64,000 bases of DNA from Nautilus pompilius (taxonomy: Eukaryota; Mollusca; Cephalopoda; Nautilida; Nautilidae), in NCBI GenBank assembly GCA_018389105.1, contig JACATO010001658.1:186001-250000 (forward strand), in the 5' to 3' direction. Position numbers and translations under genes: made by a program. Within the stretch, counting starts at the first letter, position 1. Every line of letters starts with the position of its first letter. Shown one piece after another: positions 60,401-62,818 of the stretch. The notes beneath the pieces were generated by a model, which did not search any database, was not told the DNA's origin, and saw nothing but the letters and a program-made list of their open reading frames with translations.

Positions 60401-62818
60401 ATTAATATTTTGTAAAAAGCATGGTTTAGATAGGAGATGAAATTATTATTATTTTTGAGCACCTGACAGATTTGGCCTTTATAGATGCATTTCTTATAAT
60501 TCTGACAGTTATCAATGCATGAAATAATGTGGTAACTTTATTTTGTTGTGCTTATGAGTAATCTATATTGAATATCAGAAATTTTGAATGATTTATATTT
60601 TAGACTCAGTTGTTGTAAGTATAAGCATATGGTGTTTATTTTTATAGTTCAAATACAATAAGATAAATAACCATGAAGCTTTTATTAGGAAATGATAGTA
60701 CTAATTTAATCAGAGATTGATGAAGGAAATTTAAATAAATTATTAATTATTGTTATTATTTTTAGGCTGCACTAGCTTTTGATATAAAGCTTTTGTTGCC
60801 ATTAGATGCTGCTGGAAAAAAAAAGCTGTACAACTGTTCAGGAGAGCTCTCCAAGTTCGTCAAAATCAACCTGGGTGAAGATTCTTCATTGGATCGCAGA
60901 AATCTTTTTATTTGTAGCAATTTGAGAGGATTATCTACTCATTTATTCCAATTAAACTCAAGTAAGTAGATAAAACAACAATAGTAAAGGTGTGTTCTTT
61001 GGAAAATTGAATCCACCCAGTTCTGAATGCATGGTTTATTTTAACTGCTAAAGTATGAAGCTTTAAAAATCTTTATAATGTTTAGATTGCTTTAGGTTAA
61101 CTGAATCTTGGCTGACTGGTTTATTTTTCTCCTTTTAAATCAATCCCACTTAACATGATTTGTTCTGGTTTATGATTTCATACAACTGTTCACTGCCTAG
61201 ACACTGTTTTAGGCCTTACCATCAGCTTTTGCTCAAAAGGGTTATGTCAACACACTGACACTAGAATCAGAAATGTTGAAGTGGATCATGAATGTATCTG
61301 TTGATGCATTAAAATTCTAAAGAAAAAATTACATTTCTATTTTTAAAAGAATATATATATTTTACCCTCACACTCTTATAATTCATAGTACTTCACCTCT
61401 GTTTTGCCGCAGGTATAACTTTGAAGATGATATCATAATGTTTTAGCATCCTGATGATATTAAAAATAAAAGTAAAGTCTTTTCTTTTTACAATACTTAT
61501 AGGTAGAACAAAATAATTTTGATAATTACTCTAGCAAAAGAATGTTGGCATAAAATATGTCTTATAAAGTAGTTTTTAGAGGAAAATGTATTGGTAGAGC
61601 ATAAAGCAAGAATGAAGTATGGCTTTAAAAATTTAGTTGTGGCTCTAGCTCAGATAATTCCAGGAGCTGGACCAATTCCAGTTTTCTTAACTCTTTCTGC
61701 TTTAAGCCATTATAGCAGCTAGCGTTTCACCCTTTCCAGAGGACAGGATTCAAGACTGTGAATCAAAGTGTTTCTTACTGTTTATGTCCTGAAGGATGGA
61801 TTAGAGACCTGAAATATTGGTACTGTGTTCGTAACTTTTTGTGTTTAATTTTTTTGTAGACAACAGACACCAACACATTCGGAAACGAGAAACCAGCCAC
61901 ATTGCTGCTGACTCATTCCCTGATGCACAGTGGAGTGAAGAAACACCAAGATGTGCAGGTATACTTTGAATCAGTGGTCGCCCTGTGATAATTTGTTATT
62001 TGTTCATGAACTCATTTGTAAACTTTTTAGAATTCTGCTTTATTCATTATTTTAATGATGAACTCCCTAACCCTAACCCTGCCTGTATGCAAAAATTAAC
62101 TGATGAAAAAAGAATTTGATGTGCAATTAAAATATTGTCAATAAATCAAGAATGGAAAGCAACCACGATCTGTTGGCATTACATTAAGTTTTGTTATCTG
62201 TCACATATTGCACTTGATTACAGATGCATTGATAGAATTATTGTGTTATAGATTCTGCTGCTGGTTTTATTGGCTATAGCAACTAAAATTTTGAAAATTC
62301 AACTCATTGAAAATTTTATTGTTGAGCCATGATTGAAAATGAGATATGACAAGCAGATAAATTGATTCTGAACTTATATTTCGTGAATTATTTGTTTTTG
62401 TTGTTATTATTAATTTTCTTAATTAAGTTATTGGTTGTTCTGTATTTTGATATTATTGTTTTAGTGGATGTTTTGATTTACACGTCATTCAGAGATAAAT
62501 TTGTGAGCTTTTTCAGGCTAGACTGTGGTTAGAATAAATCTTAATTTTAATTTCACGTGTTCAGTTTGCTCACCATCCCTCATAATTACTGTTCTGAAAT
62601 GAATAAGTAAGTATGATGTTTAGATAAATATAAATTGCTTTTCAACAGATGTTCAAGATCCAGTTTTTCATGACTGCAATAATATTACGATAAATCACAG
62701 CATCAGTGGAGTAGAACCTACAATTTTAGCTGTTCCAAGAGTAACTGATAATTCCGGTGAGGAGCCGTGTGTTACAAGCACTCCAGCTGACCTTCATCTC
62801 CTAGTTGATGTTAAAAAG
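609..62818 (+). CDS. Large extracellular mosaic protein gene (lectin-LDLa-CUB-sushi-EGF-HYR), 26 exons seen, 3' end outside window
   Basis: This entry is the span of the gene; the exons are listed separately. Domain order is signal peptide, C-type lectin-like, LDLa, CUB x3, sushi x3, calcium-binding-type EGF x2, sushi x3, a split sushi, two related unrecognised domains, then the start of HYR. Exon phases join without conflict except at two places: a missing phase 1-to-2 exon in the lectin (intron 2), and a missing piece of sushi 7 (intron 20). All introns placed are GT-AG except one GC-AG. Families of this kind act outside the cell in adhesion, endocytic uptake or complement-like recognition; the actual role of this protein is unknown. 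It partly recalls SVEP1 and CSMD-type proteins, but the order differs and I assign no name. Confidence 0.85.
3897..4094. repeat. Three exact head-to-tail copies of a 66-bp unit
   Basis: The unit begins GTACCTGTATAATTC and restarts at 3897, 3963 and 4029; the three copies appear identical by eye. Because 66 is a multiple of three, it creates repeated frames on both strands (about 80 codons) that are not genes. Perfect identity suggests a recent duplication. Confidence 0.92.
5866..6507. repeat. Long imperfect inverted repeat (foldback element)
   Basis: The left arm (about 5866-6115) and the reverse complement of the right arm (about 6270-6507) share GACAAAATCCACATTTCA, CAGTAACT, a TGTTGCCATG(G/A)AAC segment, and outer ends reading CCACCTCA-x-x-CTCAGATTT against CCACCTCACCCTTTCAGATTT. 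Arms of roughly 240 bp flank about 150 bp of unique sequence. This is the layout of a foldback-type or long-TIR nonautonomous transposon. Exact ends and target duplication were not resolved. Confidence 0.7.
9224..10750 (+). mobile_element. Tc1-like element with IR/DR ends, decayed
   Basis: The ends are inverted repeats: CAGGTGCATCTCAAAAAATT at 9224 and its complement ending at 10750, alike over about 41 bases with one visible mismatch. Both are flanked by TA (9222-9223 and 10751-10752), the Tc1/mariner target duplication. Inner copies of the TATCTCAAAATATTAGAATAT motif sit near 9402-9424 and, inverted, near 10551-10572, so the element has the IR/DR type of end with two transposase sites per side. 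Confidence 0.92.
9510..10442 (+). pseudogene. Tc1-family transposase, inactivated
   Basis: ATG at 9510 is followed by a TAA at 9579 in the helix-turn-helix region; the same frame then continues to a TGA at 9951. The reading continues in other frames: [16 protein letters not shown] and [11 protein letters not shown] near 9990-10100, FQQDLAPA near 10165, and [16 protein letters not shown] near 10245-10290. These are DDE-domain landmarks of Tc1 transposases. The position expected to hold the first catalytic Asp appears as Asn (S-N-E-S-K-F). At least two stops and two frame changes make it non-functional. Confidence 0.92.
11150..11540. repeat. GA-rich minisatellite with six TGACGTCA sites
   Basis: Degenerate tandem units of the form GAGAGAGATATGAYGTCAGCATAGAGAGACATATRAYGTCATTACA, shown here in parts: GATATGATGTCAGCAT alternates with CATATAATGTCATTACA. 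Perfect palindromic TGACGTCA occurs at 11190, 11213, 11322, 11435, 11456 and 11500, with TGATGTCA and TAATGTCA variants in between. TGACGTCA is the canonical CRE, bound by CREB/ATF proteins. Whether the sites are functional or only a property of the repeat unit cannot be told. Confidence 0.85.
12939..13005 (+). CDS. Exon 2: N-terminus of the mature protein and start of the C-type lectin-like domain
   Basis: The acceptor follows a T-rich tract ending TGTGACAG and the donor is GTAGGT. Sixty-seven bases are read from phase 0 to phase 1 and end in the residues SWFECPR, which resembles the W-x-x-C-P start of many C-type lectin-like domains. No other frame is as sensible. Splice sites and phase fit exon 1. 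The next exon of the domain (phase 1 in, phase 2 out, with the W-x-x-A-x-x-x-C segment) was not found, so the assignment is good but not certain. Confidence 0.6.
13006..16405. other. Intron 2 region, with one lectin exon not found
   Basis: Exon 2 ends in phase 1 and the next recognised lectin exon begins in phase 2, so a small exon should lie here. I found no convincing candidate. The region is T-rich on the plus strand, with long hydrophobic frames (for example 13732-14277) that do not look like real protein. An interspersed repeat lies at 13233-13385. Confidence 0.5.
13233..13385. repeat. Interspersed repeat, family 1, copy 1
   Basis: Shares AAATGAGAG, GAGCTCCA, a TGCAGTACAGCAC-like block and TTCTAGACAGGAGAA with a second copy near 63099-63240 (TTCTTGACAGGAGAA there), in the same orientation and order. 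Perhaps SINE-like. No coding content. Confidence 0.6.
16406..16530 (+). CDS. Exon 3 (found): central part of the C-type lectin-like domain
   Basis: The exon reads [16 protein letters not shown] through to LPPLIWIG. The G-x-L-x-x-(T/I) pattern, followed some 30 residues later by W-I-G, is the usual middle of a C-type lectin-like fold. The acceptor could be TTTCAG at 16405 or the AG at 16380, both in the same frame and both implying a phase 2 start; the donor GTAAGT is strong and leaves phase 1. A preceding exon ending in phase 2 is therefore required and has not been found. Confidence 0.75.
16531..18691. other. Intron 3
   Basis: Holds the Tc1 relic at 17690-18262 and, near 17303-17349, a stretch (GTGGGAGAAAGCTGG, then AGAGAAAACC and AGTCA) that recalls a repeat motif I remember from fish and invertebrate genomes. 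The rest shows nothing recognisable. Confidence 0.5.
17690..18262 (-). pseudogene. Tc1-like transposase relic (copy 1 of a family)
   Basis: On the minus strand the sequence near 18022-18062 reads [14 protein letters not shown], the second catalytic block of Tc1 transposases with Asp replaced by Asn. A diverged relative of N-T-L-K-P-D-x-N-P-I lies upstream of 17960. Stops are frequent. The stretch with GGACATCTCAATTCT and ATGTACCAACAAGAC on this strand matches the relic at 59770-60215 on the plus strand. Confidence 0.7.
18692..18772 (+). CDS. Exon 4 (found): C-type lectin-like domain, long-loop region
   Basis: Eighty-one bases sit behind a long pyrimidine tract (CCCCTCCTTTTCAG). The exon codes for [20 protein letters not shown] and then TFLFNQ, the expected W-x-G-x-F/W region of a C-type lectin-like domain. 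Phase is 1 in and 1 out. The EPN or QPD sugar-binding triplet is not present, so canonical calcium-dependent sugar binding looks unlikely. Two extra cysteines (MCNSSC) may form a local disulphide. Confidence 0.8.
18773..20132. other. Intron 4
   Basis: Contains the 507-bp Tigger-type MITE listed separately; the remaining sequence is AT-rich with no gene seen. Confidence 0.6.
19347..19853. mobile_element. Nonautonomous pogo/Tigger-type element (MITE), 507 bp
   Basis: Inverted ends: CAGGTTGAGAATCCCTTATC on the left, and on the right a complement reading CAGGTCGAGGAACCCTTATC. Both are flanked by TA (19345-19346, 19854-19855), as expected for pogo elements. The inner sequence (TTTTGTGCATGAAAC, AACCATCAGAAAG) and the ends resemble, from memory, mammalian Tigger-type repeats beginning CAGGTTGAGTATCCCTTATC. 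No transposase frame is present. Confidence 0.85.
20133..20357 (+). CDS. Exon 5: end of the C-type lectin-like domain plus LDL-receptor class A module
   Basis: The first half ([10 protein letters not shown], then RWTLEDC and TWFVCQ) supplies the last conserved cysteines of the lectin fold; the WND calcium motif is replaced by WTLEDC. The second half is a textbook LDLa module with six cysteines: C-x-x-GQFHC, then [21 protein letters not shown] and a final C. The acidic DGSDE cluster is the usual calcium cage. Phase is 1 in and 1 out, with donor GTAATT. One exon carrying both the lectin end and the LDLa module is a useful marker for orthologue searches. Confidence 0.9.
20358..22007. other. Intron 5
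   Basis: AT-rich; a CA microsatellite lies at 20672-20710. No gene or recognisable mobile element seen. Confidence 0.6.
20672..20710. repeat. (CA)n microsatellite
   Basis: CA dinucleotide run with one interruption (CACAGACACA). Confidence 0.95.
22008..22138 (+). CDS. Exon 6: CUB domain 1, first half
   Basis: The exon reads [20 protein letters not shown], the standard CUB opening G-x-x-x-S-P-N-Y-P-x-x-Y followed by C-x-W. It is behind a clear acceptor (CTTCCTCAACAG) and ends CTTCAG before GTAGAG. It enters in phase 1 and leaves in phase 0, the same split used by all three CUB domains here, which argues that they arose by duplication of a two-exon unit. Confidence 0.92.
22139..24362. other. 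Intron 6
   Basis: Between the two halves of CUB 1. The open frames at 22553-23071 on both strands are short, overlap one another and show no family features. No transposon ends seen. Confidence 0.55.
24363..24558 (+). CDS. Exon 7: CUB domain 1, second half
   Basis: The exon codes for [18 protein letters not shown] and ends with GFQAVWHA. The F-x-x-F-D-I-E...D-x-V-E-V-R-D-G core is diagnostic of CUB. The third and fourth CUB cysteines are not evident, so this CUB appears to keep only the first cysteine pair. The calcium-site acidic residues (E in the F-x-x-F-D-I-E stretch and the D of VRDG) are kept. Phase is 0 in and 1 out; length is 196 bases, identical to the matching exon of CUB 2. Confidence 0.92.
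25096..26276 (+). pseudogene. Pogo/Tigger-type transposase, inactivated
   Basis: Begins [18 protein letters not shown], with NRAAS followed by a stop and [11 protein letters not shown], the pogo-type helix-turn-helix. Later blocks in changing frames are TTGHEKTHH (near 25659), [14 protein letters not shown] (near 25735), [14 protein letters not shown] (near 25893), and [14 protein letters not shown] (near 26105), then an acidic tail. Many stops and frame shifts. AATAAA lies at about 26345. The terminal repeats were not identified, so the full element may extend outwards on both sides (perhaps from about 24660). Confidence 0.85.
26701..26751. repeat. (CA)n microsatellite
   Basis: CG/CA start (ACGCGCGCACGCAC) passing into a long CA run. 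Confidence 0.95.
27564..27712 (+). CDS. Exon 8: CUB domain 2, first half
   Basis: The exon reads [20 protein letters not shown] and then [16 protein letters not shown], matching the CUB opening (C-G, S-P-x-Y-P-x-x-Y-P, C-x-W). The acceptor is TGTAATTTCAG and the donor CTTCAG/GTTGGT. Phase is 1 in and 0 out. Confidence 0.93.
27713..29776. other. Intron 8
   Basis: Between the halves of CUB 2. Contains one copy of an interspersed repeat (28940-29125, minus). Nothing else recognised. Confidence 0.55.
28940..29125 (-). repeat. Interspersed repeat, family 2, copy 1
   Basis: Its complement reads AACTTAAAACCTTGCCCAGA, then GAAGTACCTCCAGCAAAAAT and CTCCAGATAC. This matches 39185-39330 (CTTAAATCCTTGCCCAGAT, GAAGTACCTACACTCAAAAG, CTCCAGGTAC). 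Probably SINE-like; no coding content. Confidence 0.7.
29777..29972 (+). CDS. Exon 9: CUB domain 2, second half
   Basis: The exon reads [18 protein letters not shown] and ends [12 protein letters not shown], the standard CUB close (F-x-D-F-x-L...D-x-L-E-V-R-D-G...G-F-x-x-x-Y). One N-glycosylation sequon lies in NSSG. Phase 0 in, 1 out; donor GTGAGC. The second cysteine pair of CUB is again absent. Confidence 0.93.
29973..30540. other. Intron 9
   Basis: Short AT-rich intron between CUB 2 and CUB 3; nothing else seen. Confidence 0.7.
30541..30716 (+). CDS. Exon 10: CUB domain 3, first half
   Basis: The exon reads [18 protein letters not shown], then [13 protein letters not shown] and [17 protein letters not shown]. 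This is a diverged CUB: S-P-G...Y-P-N-x-x-x-C-x-W is kept, and F-D-x-K-F-D-T-E replaces the usual strand. The acceptor AAG after ATGTTTT is a little weak, but the phase (1 in, 0 out) and the split position equal those of CUB 1 and 2. Donor GTAAGC. Confidence 0.85.
30717..32311. other. Intron 10
   Basis: AT-rich, with a TC/AC microsatellite at 31880-31914; no gene seen. Confidence 0.65.
32312..32471 (+). CDS. Exon 11: CUB domain 3, second half
   Basis: The exon begins [18 protein letters not shown] and ends [12 protein letters not shown], with L-L-G-x-F-S-G and the closing W-x-A-x-x-x-x-F strand typical of CUB. It is shorter than the other second halves (160 against 196 bases). Acceptor ACAAACTAG follows a T/C tract; donor GTACAA. 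Phase 0 in, 1 out. The calcium-binding D of V-R-D-G is replaced by an S-E-D-G stretch. Confidence 0.85.
34697..34762. repeat. (TAG)n trinucleotide repeat
   Basis: Long TAG run with two GAG-like interruptions (AGAGTAG). Confidence 0.95.
35239..35369. mobile_element. piggyBac-type MITE, 131 bp
   Basis: Flanked on both sides by TTAA (35235-35238 and 35370-35373). The left end CCCTTTGAATACGTCCATAT and the complement of the right end, TCCTTTGGAAAGCATGCCCG, lead into a shared TATATTTACGGAGA inverted block. TTAA duplication with CCYTT-type ends is typical of piggyBac. The ends would pair as a long stem. Confidence 0.75.
35449..35616 (+). CDS. Exon 12: sushi/CCP module 1
   Basis: A single-exon sushi module in phase 1-1. 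The four cysteines lie in [20 protein letters not shown] and PLPICT, with the conserved W in NNVWDP. Acceptor TTTTTCTCAG, donor GTAAAT. It directly follows CUB 3, the common CUB-sushi neighbour order seen in CSMD and SEZ6 proteins. Confidence 0.92.
35617..37629. other. Intron 12
   Basis: AT-rich with poly-T tracts. Short frames (for example 36560-36817 minus) have no recognised motif. Nothing else seen. Confidence 0.55.
37630..37806 (+). CDS. Exon 13: sushi/CCP module 2, followed by a GC donor
   Basis: Sushi cysteines lie in IVCEIT, YNCCYGF, ATCLETG and PPICK, with W in GNWSSPP. The extra cysteine next to the second one (NCC) is odd. The coding end AAAG is followed by GCAAGT instead of GTAAGT, so the intron is of the GC-AG class; no GT donor in the right phase is close. 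Phase 1-1. There are two N-glycosylation sequons (NITN and NWSS). Confidence 0.92.
39185..39330 (+). repeat. Interspersed repeat, family 2, copy 2
   Basis: Plus-strand copy matching the complement of 28940-29125; see that entry for the shared blocks. Confidence 0.7.
39866..39926. repeat. (GT)n microsatellite
   Basis: GT run with TATG and CATG interruptions. Confidence 0.95.
40324..40500 (+). CDS. Exon 14: sushi/CCP module 3 (diverged)
   Basis: Phase 1-1 exon with cysteines in [24 protein letters not shown] and SASCT. The C-x-P-G-Y core is clear, but the tryptophan usually present before the last cysteine is replaced in VYHISASC. Several sequons (NSST, NSTG). Acceptor is a T-rich tract ending TAG, donor GTTGTA. 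Confidence 0.88.
40501..42365. other. Intron 14
   Basis: Between sushi 3 and EGF 1; GT run near 40852-40876. No gene or recognised transposon. Confidence 0.6.
42366..42497 (+). CDS. Exon 15: calcium-binding-type EGF module 1
   Basis: The exon starts with DIDECEN, the calcium-binding EGF signature. The six cysteines are in [26 protein letters not shown] (two) and RFCV. The C-x-N-x-x-G-x-Y/F pattern marks a possible beta-hydroxylated Asn. Phase 1-1, donor GTAAGT. Confidence 0.93.
42818..44093. mobile_element. Possible nonautonomous DNA transposon with inverted ends, about 1.28 kb
   Basis: The left end reads CATACTTGCCAACC followed by CTCATGGGGGAGATTTTG. The complement of the right end reads CAGACTTGTCAACTCTCCTG then GGTGGGAGTCTTCC. 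The shared ACTTGYCAAC core and following (G)GGGAG blocks suggest terminal inverted repeats. The interior has no transposase frame. The target duplication could not be defined. Confidence 0.45.
45040..45160 (+). repeat. Weak tRNA-derived SINE-like segment
   Basis: GACTGAGCAGTTAAGTCAC followed about 40 bases later by AGATTGAATCTGG is reminiscent of pol III A and B boxes. No second clear copy was found, so this is only a suggestion. Confidence 0.25.
45389..45550 (+). CDS. Exon 16: calcium-binding-type EGF module 2
   Basis: The exon begins [16 protein letters not shown] and continues [11 protein letters not shown], again the calcium-binding EGF pattern. The C-terminal loop is unusually long, about 28 residues from the CYC pair to the last cysteine in KHSCIS. 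Acceptor is a long T tract ending TTTTAG; donor GTAAGT. Phase 1-1. Two cbEGF modules in tandem usually form a rigid calcium-stabilised rod. Confidence 0.92.
45551..46256. other. Intron 16
   Basis: Short intron between EGF 2 and sushi 4; nothing else seen. Confidence 0.65.
46257..46442 (+). CDS. Exon 17: sushi/CCP module 4
   Basis: Phase 1-1 exon with cysteines in [21 protein letters not shown] and THCTG; W in GSWSF. The segment ANGKVFYS resembles NGKVYYD of sushi 2, suggesting duplication. Acceptor TTATTTTAG, strong donor GTGAGT. Confidence 0.92.
46443..46975. other. Intron 17
   Basis: Short AT-rich intron between sushi 4 and sushi 5; nothing else seen. Confidence 0.7.
46976..47179 (+). CDS. 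Exon 18: sushi/CCP module 5
   Basis: Cysteines in [20 protein letters not shown] and PSCES, with W in VQWTGTKP. The loop between the third cysteine and the tryptophan is longer than usual (about 15 residues, [13 protein letters not shown]). Phase 1-1, donor GTAAGT. Sequons NVSY and NRSI. Confidence 0.92.
47180..49585. other. Intron 18
   Basis: Holds the 574-bp MITE at 47448-48021. The remaining 1.5 kb shows no gene. Confidence 0.6.
47448..48021. mobile_element. Pogo-like MITE, 574 bp
   Basis: Inverted ends: CAGGAATACCCCGACTTACG on the left and its exact complement CGTAAGTCGGGGTATTCCTG on the right. The left flank is TA; the right flank is CA, consistent with a TA target duplication with one change. 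The open frames inside (47511-47774 minus, 47577-47828 plus) overlap each other and show no transposase motif. Confidence 0.85.
49586..49759 (+). CDS. Exon 19: sushi/CCP module 6
   Basis: Cysteines in [23 protein letters not shown] and IQCIR; W in GLWSKN. As in sushi 2 there is an extra cysteine close to the second one (CMC). Phase 1-1, donor GTAAGT. A hAT transposon lies in the intron that follows. Confidence 0.92.
50290..52606 (+). mobile_element. hAT element with 8-bp target duplication
   Basis: The ends are CAGGGGTCACCAAACT at 50290 and, inverted, AAATGTTTGGTGACCCTTG at 52606, with GGCCCGCGGGCCGG and CCGGCCCACTG just inside. The direct repeat TTCTAGAT flanks both sides (50282-50289 and 52607-52614), the 8-bp duplication diagnostic of hAT. 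An intact duplication and long open frame suggest a fairly recent insertion. Confidence 0.95.
50426..52303 (+). pseudogene. hAT transposase (BED finger, GTF2IRD2-like type), nearly intact
   Basis: The start is at 50426 or at the later ATG at 50507 (MATKKRKVD). A BED-type zinc finger reads CVVCRESV...[10 protein letters not shown]. Downstream come [17 protein letters not shown], then [12 protein letters not shown] near 51332, [19 protein letters not shown] near 51500 and a C-terminal dimerisation region [17 protein letters not shown] near 52120. It is interrupted by a frame change near 50700, a compensating one near 50960 and a TGA at 51221-51223, just before [12 protein letters not shown]. 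The last frame, from 51251, is open for 350 codons. Such proteins are often annotated as general transcription factor II-I repeat domain-containing 2-like. Confidence 0.92.
53270..53392 (+). CDS. Exon 20: sushi/CCP module 7, first half
   Basis: The exon reads [13 protein letters not shown] and ends [14 protein letters not shown], giving the first two sushi cysteines. Acceptor is a long pyrimidine tract ending TTTTAG; donor is TCAG/GTAGCA. Phase 1-1. The third cysteine and tryptophan of the module must come from another exon; a candidate at 54009 ends in a stop, and the last cysteine is in exon 21. Confidence 0.82.
54009..54070 (+). CDS. Candidate alternative or broken exon: sushi 7 third-cysteine segment ending in TAG
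   Basis: After TTATTCAG, the frame expected from exon 20 (phase 1) gives [19 protein letters not shown] and then TAG. C-x-N-G-T is the sushi consensus just before its conserved tryptophan, so TAG stands exactly where TGG would be. No GT donor follows in the right phase before further stops. AATAAA occurs at 54186-54191. It may be an alternative last exon giving a shorter secreted protein, a damaged exon, or a sequence error. The resemblance to a sushi segment is seen; use in a transcript is not known. Confidence 0.45.
54393..54600. repeat. (AC)n(TC)n compound microsatellite
   Basis: AC run to about 54425, then TC-rich blocks including a repeated CTGTACTGACATCATC unit. The frame seen on the minus strand here is low complexity and not a gene. 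Confidence 0.95.
54678..54928 (+). CDS. Exon 21: end of sushi 7 and first half of unrecognised domain copy A
   Basis: After TTTTGCCAG the exon enters in phase 1 and reads GPPILQC, the usual P-x-C close of a sushi module. It then runs [14 protein letters not shown] and ends with [18 protein letters not shown] and LDSSQ at a phase 0 donor (GTAATA). The long part after the sushi end matches no family I recognise. Predicted alternating hydrophobic strands and paired cysteines suggest a beta-rich extracellular fold. It resembles exon 23, with the same downstream phase 0 boundary. Confidence 0.82.
54929..56615. other. Intron 21
   Basis: AT-rich. Short frames at 56018-56340 overlap on both strands and have no motif. 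Both flanking exons are phase 0, so an undetected phase 0-0 exon cannot be excluded. Confidence 0.5.
56616..56883 (+). CDS. Exon 22: second half of unrecognised domain copy A, ending in a sushi-like tail
   Basis: Begins [18 protein letters not shown] and LRICNC, the partner of exon 24. The last third, LSCPAVDVQ through [15 protein letters not shown] and PKC, spaces four cysteines like a sushi module that has lost its tryptophan. Phase 0 in, 1 out, donor GTGAGG. No family recognised for the first two thirds. Confidence 0.82.
56884..57390. other. Intron 22
   Basis: Short AT-rich intron, nothing else seen. Confidence 0.7.
57391..57779 (+). CDS. Exon 23: first half of unrecognised domain copy B
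   Basis: The longest exon placed (389 bases, phase 1 to 0). It opens [14 protein letters not shown], passes through a Ser/Pro-rich stretch ([17 protein letters not shown]), and ends [18 protein letters not shown] before CAT/GTGAGT. The end parallels exon 21: C-N-x-x-L-x-M-x-L-x-L followed by H. The added N-terminal part has no counterpart in copy A. Confidence 0.82.
57780..60765. other. Intron 23
   Basis: Contains a second Tc1-like relic (59770-60215). A 132-codon frame on the minus strand (59413-59811) has no recognised motif. TA and GT microsatellites lie near 59286 and 60278. Confidence 0.55.
59770..60215 (+). pseudogene. Tc1-like transposase relic (copy 2 of a family)
   Basis: ATTGTACCAACAAGACAT and GGATATCTCAATTCT match the relic in intron 3. 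Further on one frame reads [17 protein letters not shown], the S-P-D-x-N-x-I-E landmark of Tc1 transposases, followed by [12 protein letters not shown]. Stops break the frame. Orientation is opposite to the copy at 17690-18262. Confidence 0.7.
60766..60961 (+). CDS. Exon 24: second half of unrecognised domain copy B
   Basis: Reads [20 protein letters not shown] then LYNCSG and ends THLFQLNS. Alignment by eye with exon 22: L-x-x-x-I-x-x-L, then K/Q-L-x-x-C. Phase 0 in, 1 out; acceptor TATTATTTTTAG, donor GTAAGT. No family recognised. Confidence 0.82.
60962..61859. other. Intron 24
   Basis: AT-rich, nothing else seen. Confidence 0.65.
61860..61958 (+). CDS. Exon 25: linker with dibasic site and sushi-like close
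   Basis: A short phase 1-1 exon reading [17 protein letters not shown] and then [11 protein letters not shown]. The R-K-R triplet is a possible proprotein convertase site, although the P4 position is Ile and not Arg. The W-S-x-x-x-P-x-C ending is that of a sushi module and leads into HYR, as happens in SVEP1-like proteins. Donor GTATAC. Confidence 0.78.
61959..62648. other. Intron 25
   Basis: AT-rich; two CCCTAA hexamers at about 62068 are too few to call a telomere-like tract. Nothing else seen. Confidence 0.65.
62649..62818 (+). CDS. Exon 26: start of a hyalin-repeat (HYR) domain; gene continues past the window
   Basis: Phase 1 in, 0 out, ending AAG/GTTGGT. It codes for [15 protein letters not shown] and later [16 protein letters not shown]. 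The D-x-x-P-V-F-x-x-C-x-x-x-I start and the V-T-D-N-S-G motif are the HYR signature, an Ig-like adhesion module. The rest of the domain must lie beyond the next intron, which is still open at 64000. Confidence 0.85.

Noticed and set aside
62065-62085. CCCTAACCCTAACCCT, telomere-like
   Set aside because: Only two full hexamers; expected by chance in a window this long.
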